DNA of 15,197 nt from Bacillota bacterium (GTDB taxonomy: Bacteria; Bacillota; Clostridia; Lachnospirales; Anaerotignaceae): assembly GCA_030526765.1 (NCBI GenBank), contig JAUNCB010000004.1, positions 1 through 15,197 on the forward strand, given 5' to 3'. Below, in pieces: positions 14,755 through 15,197 of the stretch; the stretch's first letter is position 1, and every line of letters starts with the position of its first letter. A program made the position numbers and the translations under genes. The notes below the pieces were generated by a model that saw only the letters and a program-made list of their open reading frames with translations, was not told where the DNA came from and made no database searches.

Positions 14755-15197
14755 TTATAATATGATCCGTTCCGGAAAGGCTTCCTTTCGCAGAATGCCC
14801 CACATCTTATCGATATAAGCCAGCGTATAAAAGTTTTCATAATAATGATAGGAAAAAGCTCCCTTTAATGTCATTTCATAAGTACCCTCTTTTTCCCGAA
14901 TGAATCCCAGTTTTTTCGCCAGCCAAACCTCCATTCCGTACATTCTTTTCAGCGGCACACCAAAGAACCGCTCAAAATCTTTTTCTCTCACTCTGGTGCT
15001 GTATGCCGTCCAGAATAACCAGTAGATCATCCGCTGCCGTTTGGTGAAACGAAGCGTCAAGGCGGTGGCAGGCTCTCCTTTTTCGATCCGCTCACAGTAT
15101 GCCTTTACATCAAAGGTATTGATCTTGAACTGCTCCCGAAACAGGCTGGTGGCAGAGCAGCCGAAGCCAAGGAAGGTGTCTCTGGTCATGGACGAAT
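14755..15197 (-). CDS. C-terminal part of a HemN-like radical SAM protein (partial, N-terminus beyond window)
   Basis: An open frame of 147 codons enters from the right edge and stops at TAA 14757-14755. There is no stop upstream within the window, so the ATG at 15189 is internal. The fragment starts near TFLGFGCSATSLF, which resembles the GFGxSAxS segment after the radical SAM barrel in HemN/HemW-type coproporphyrinogen oxidase relatives. A helical region follows, with FERFFGVPLKRMYGMEVWLAKKLGFI and TLKGAF, like the HemN C-terminal winged domain. The cluster-binding cysteines would lie outside the window. Whether it is a heme-pathway enzyme, a heme chaperone or another radical SAM protein cannot be decided from this piece. 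Confidence 0.65.
   Translation of the reverse strand, partial: SSMTRDTFLGFGCSATSLFREQFKINTFDVKAYCERIEKGEPATALTLRFTKRQRMIYWLFWTAYSTRVREKDFERFFGVPLKRMYGMEVWLAKKLGFIREKEGTYEMTLKGAFSYHYYENFYTLAYIDKMWGILRKEAFPERIIL

Noticed and set aside
1..15197. Mobile element, CRISPR array, defence island or toxin-antitoxin pair
   Set aside because: I looked on both strands for transposases, integrases, repeat-spacer arrays, attachment-site duplications and small paired genes and found none. The genes are core metabolism with uniform composition.

Overview
The window reads as ordinary chromosomal DNA from a strictly anaerobic, spore-forming-type member of the Firmicutes, most likely class Clostridia and close to the Lachnospiraceae/Anaerotignum group. 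That placement is inferred from gene families and gene order. The clues are an oxygen-independent class III ribonucleotide reductase, a YtvI-type membrane protein, a G5/LysM envelope protein, a methionine aminopeptidase with an N-terminal SEC-C zinc motif, an ispE-GntR gene pair, strong AGGAGG-type ribosome binding sites and sigma-A-like promoters. I see no phage, transposon, CRISPR, tRNA or rRNA signature.

Layout, left to right. At 1-2481 a cysteine synthase gene (cysK, minus) is translationally coupled to a TraX-family membrane protein that leaves the left edge. It diverges from map (plus), whose bidirectional terminator separates it from pgi. At 2528-5407 lie, all on the minus strand, pgi with an unusually structured leader and then a LysM/G5 envelope protein with its own promoter and terminator. 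At 5423-7001 is an overlapping ispE-GntR operon (minus). At 7206-8990 a YtvI/AI-2E-type permease and a glyoxalase II-like metallo-beta-lactamase-fold protein run on plus and converge on an SDR oxidoreductase (minus, 8999-9799). At 10009-14747 is a plus-strand run: glycerol kinase, then nrdD-nrdG-dut, which together make and protect deoxynucleotides without oxygen. The right edge holds the C-terminal end of a HemN-like radical SAM protein (minus).

No large undescribed system is evident. The parts that most deserve a second look are small: (i) the pgi leader, with an 18-position stem, a nested palindrome and a possible 20-codon leader ORF; (ii) two NrdR-box-like sites 43 bp apart before nrdD; (iii) a TGTATACA palindrome just downstream of the ispE-GntR promoter that could be an autoregulatory site; (iv) an SDR family member with a long insertion in its cofactor loop and no catalytic Asn; (v) a Gram-positive GlpK that lacks the His normally phosphorylated by HPr. 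All non-coding stretches are shorter than 300 bases and are covered by the regulatory entries below.
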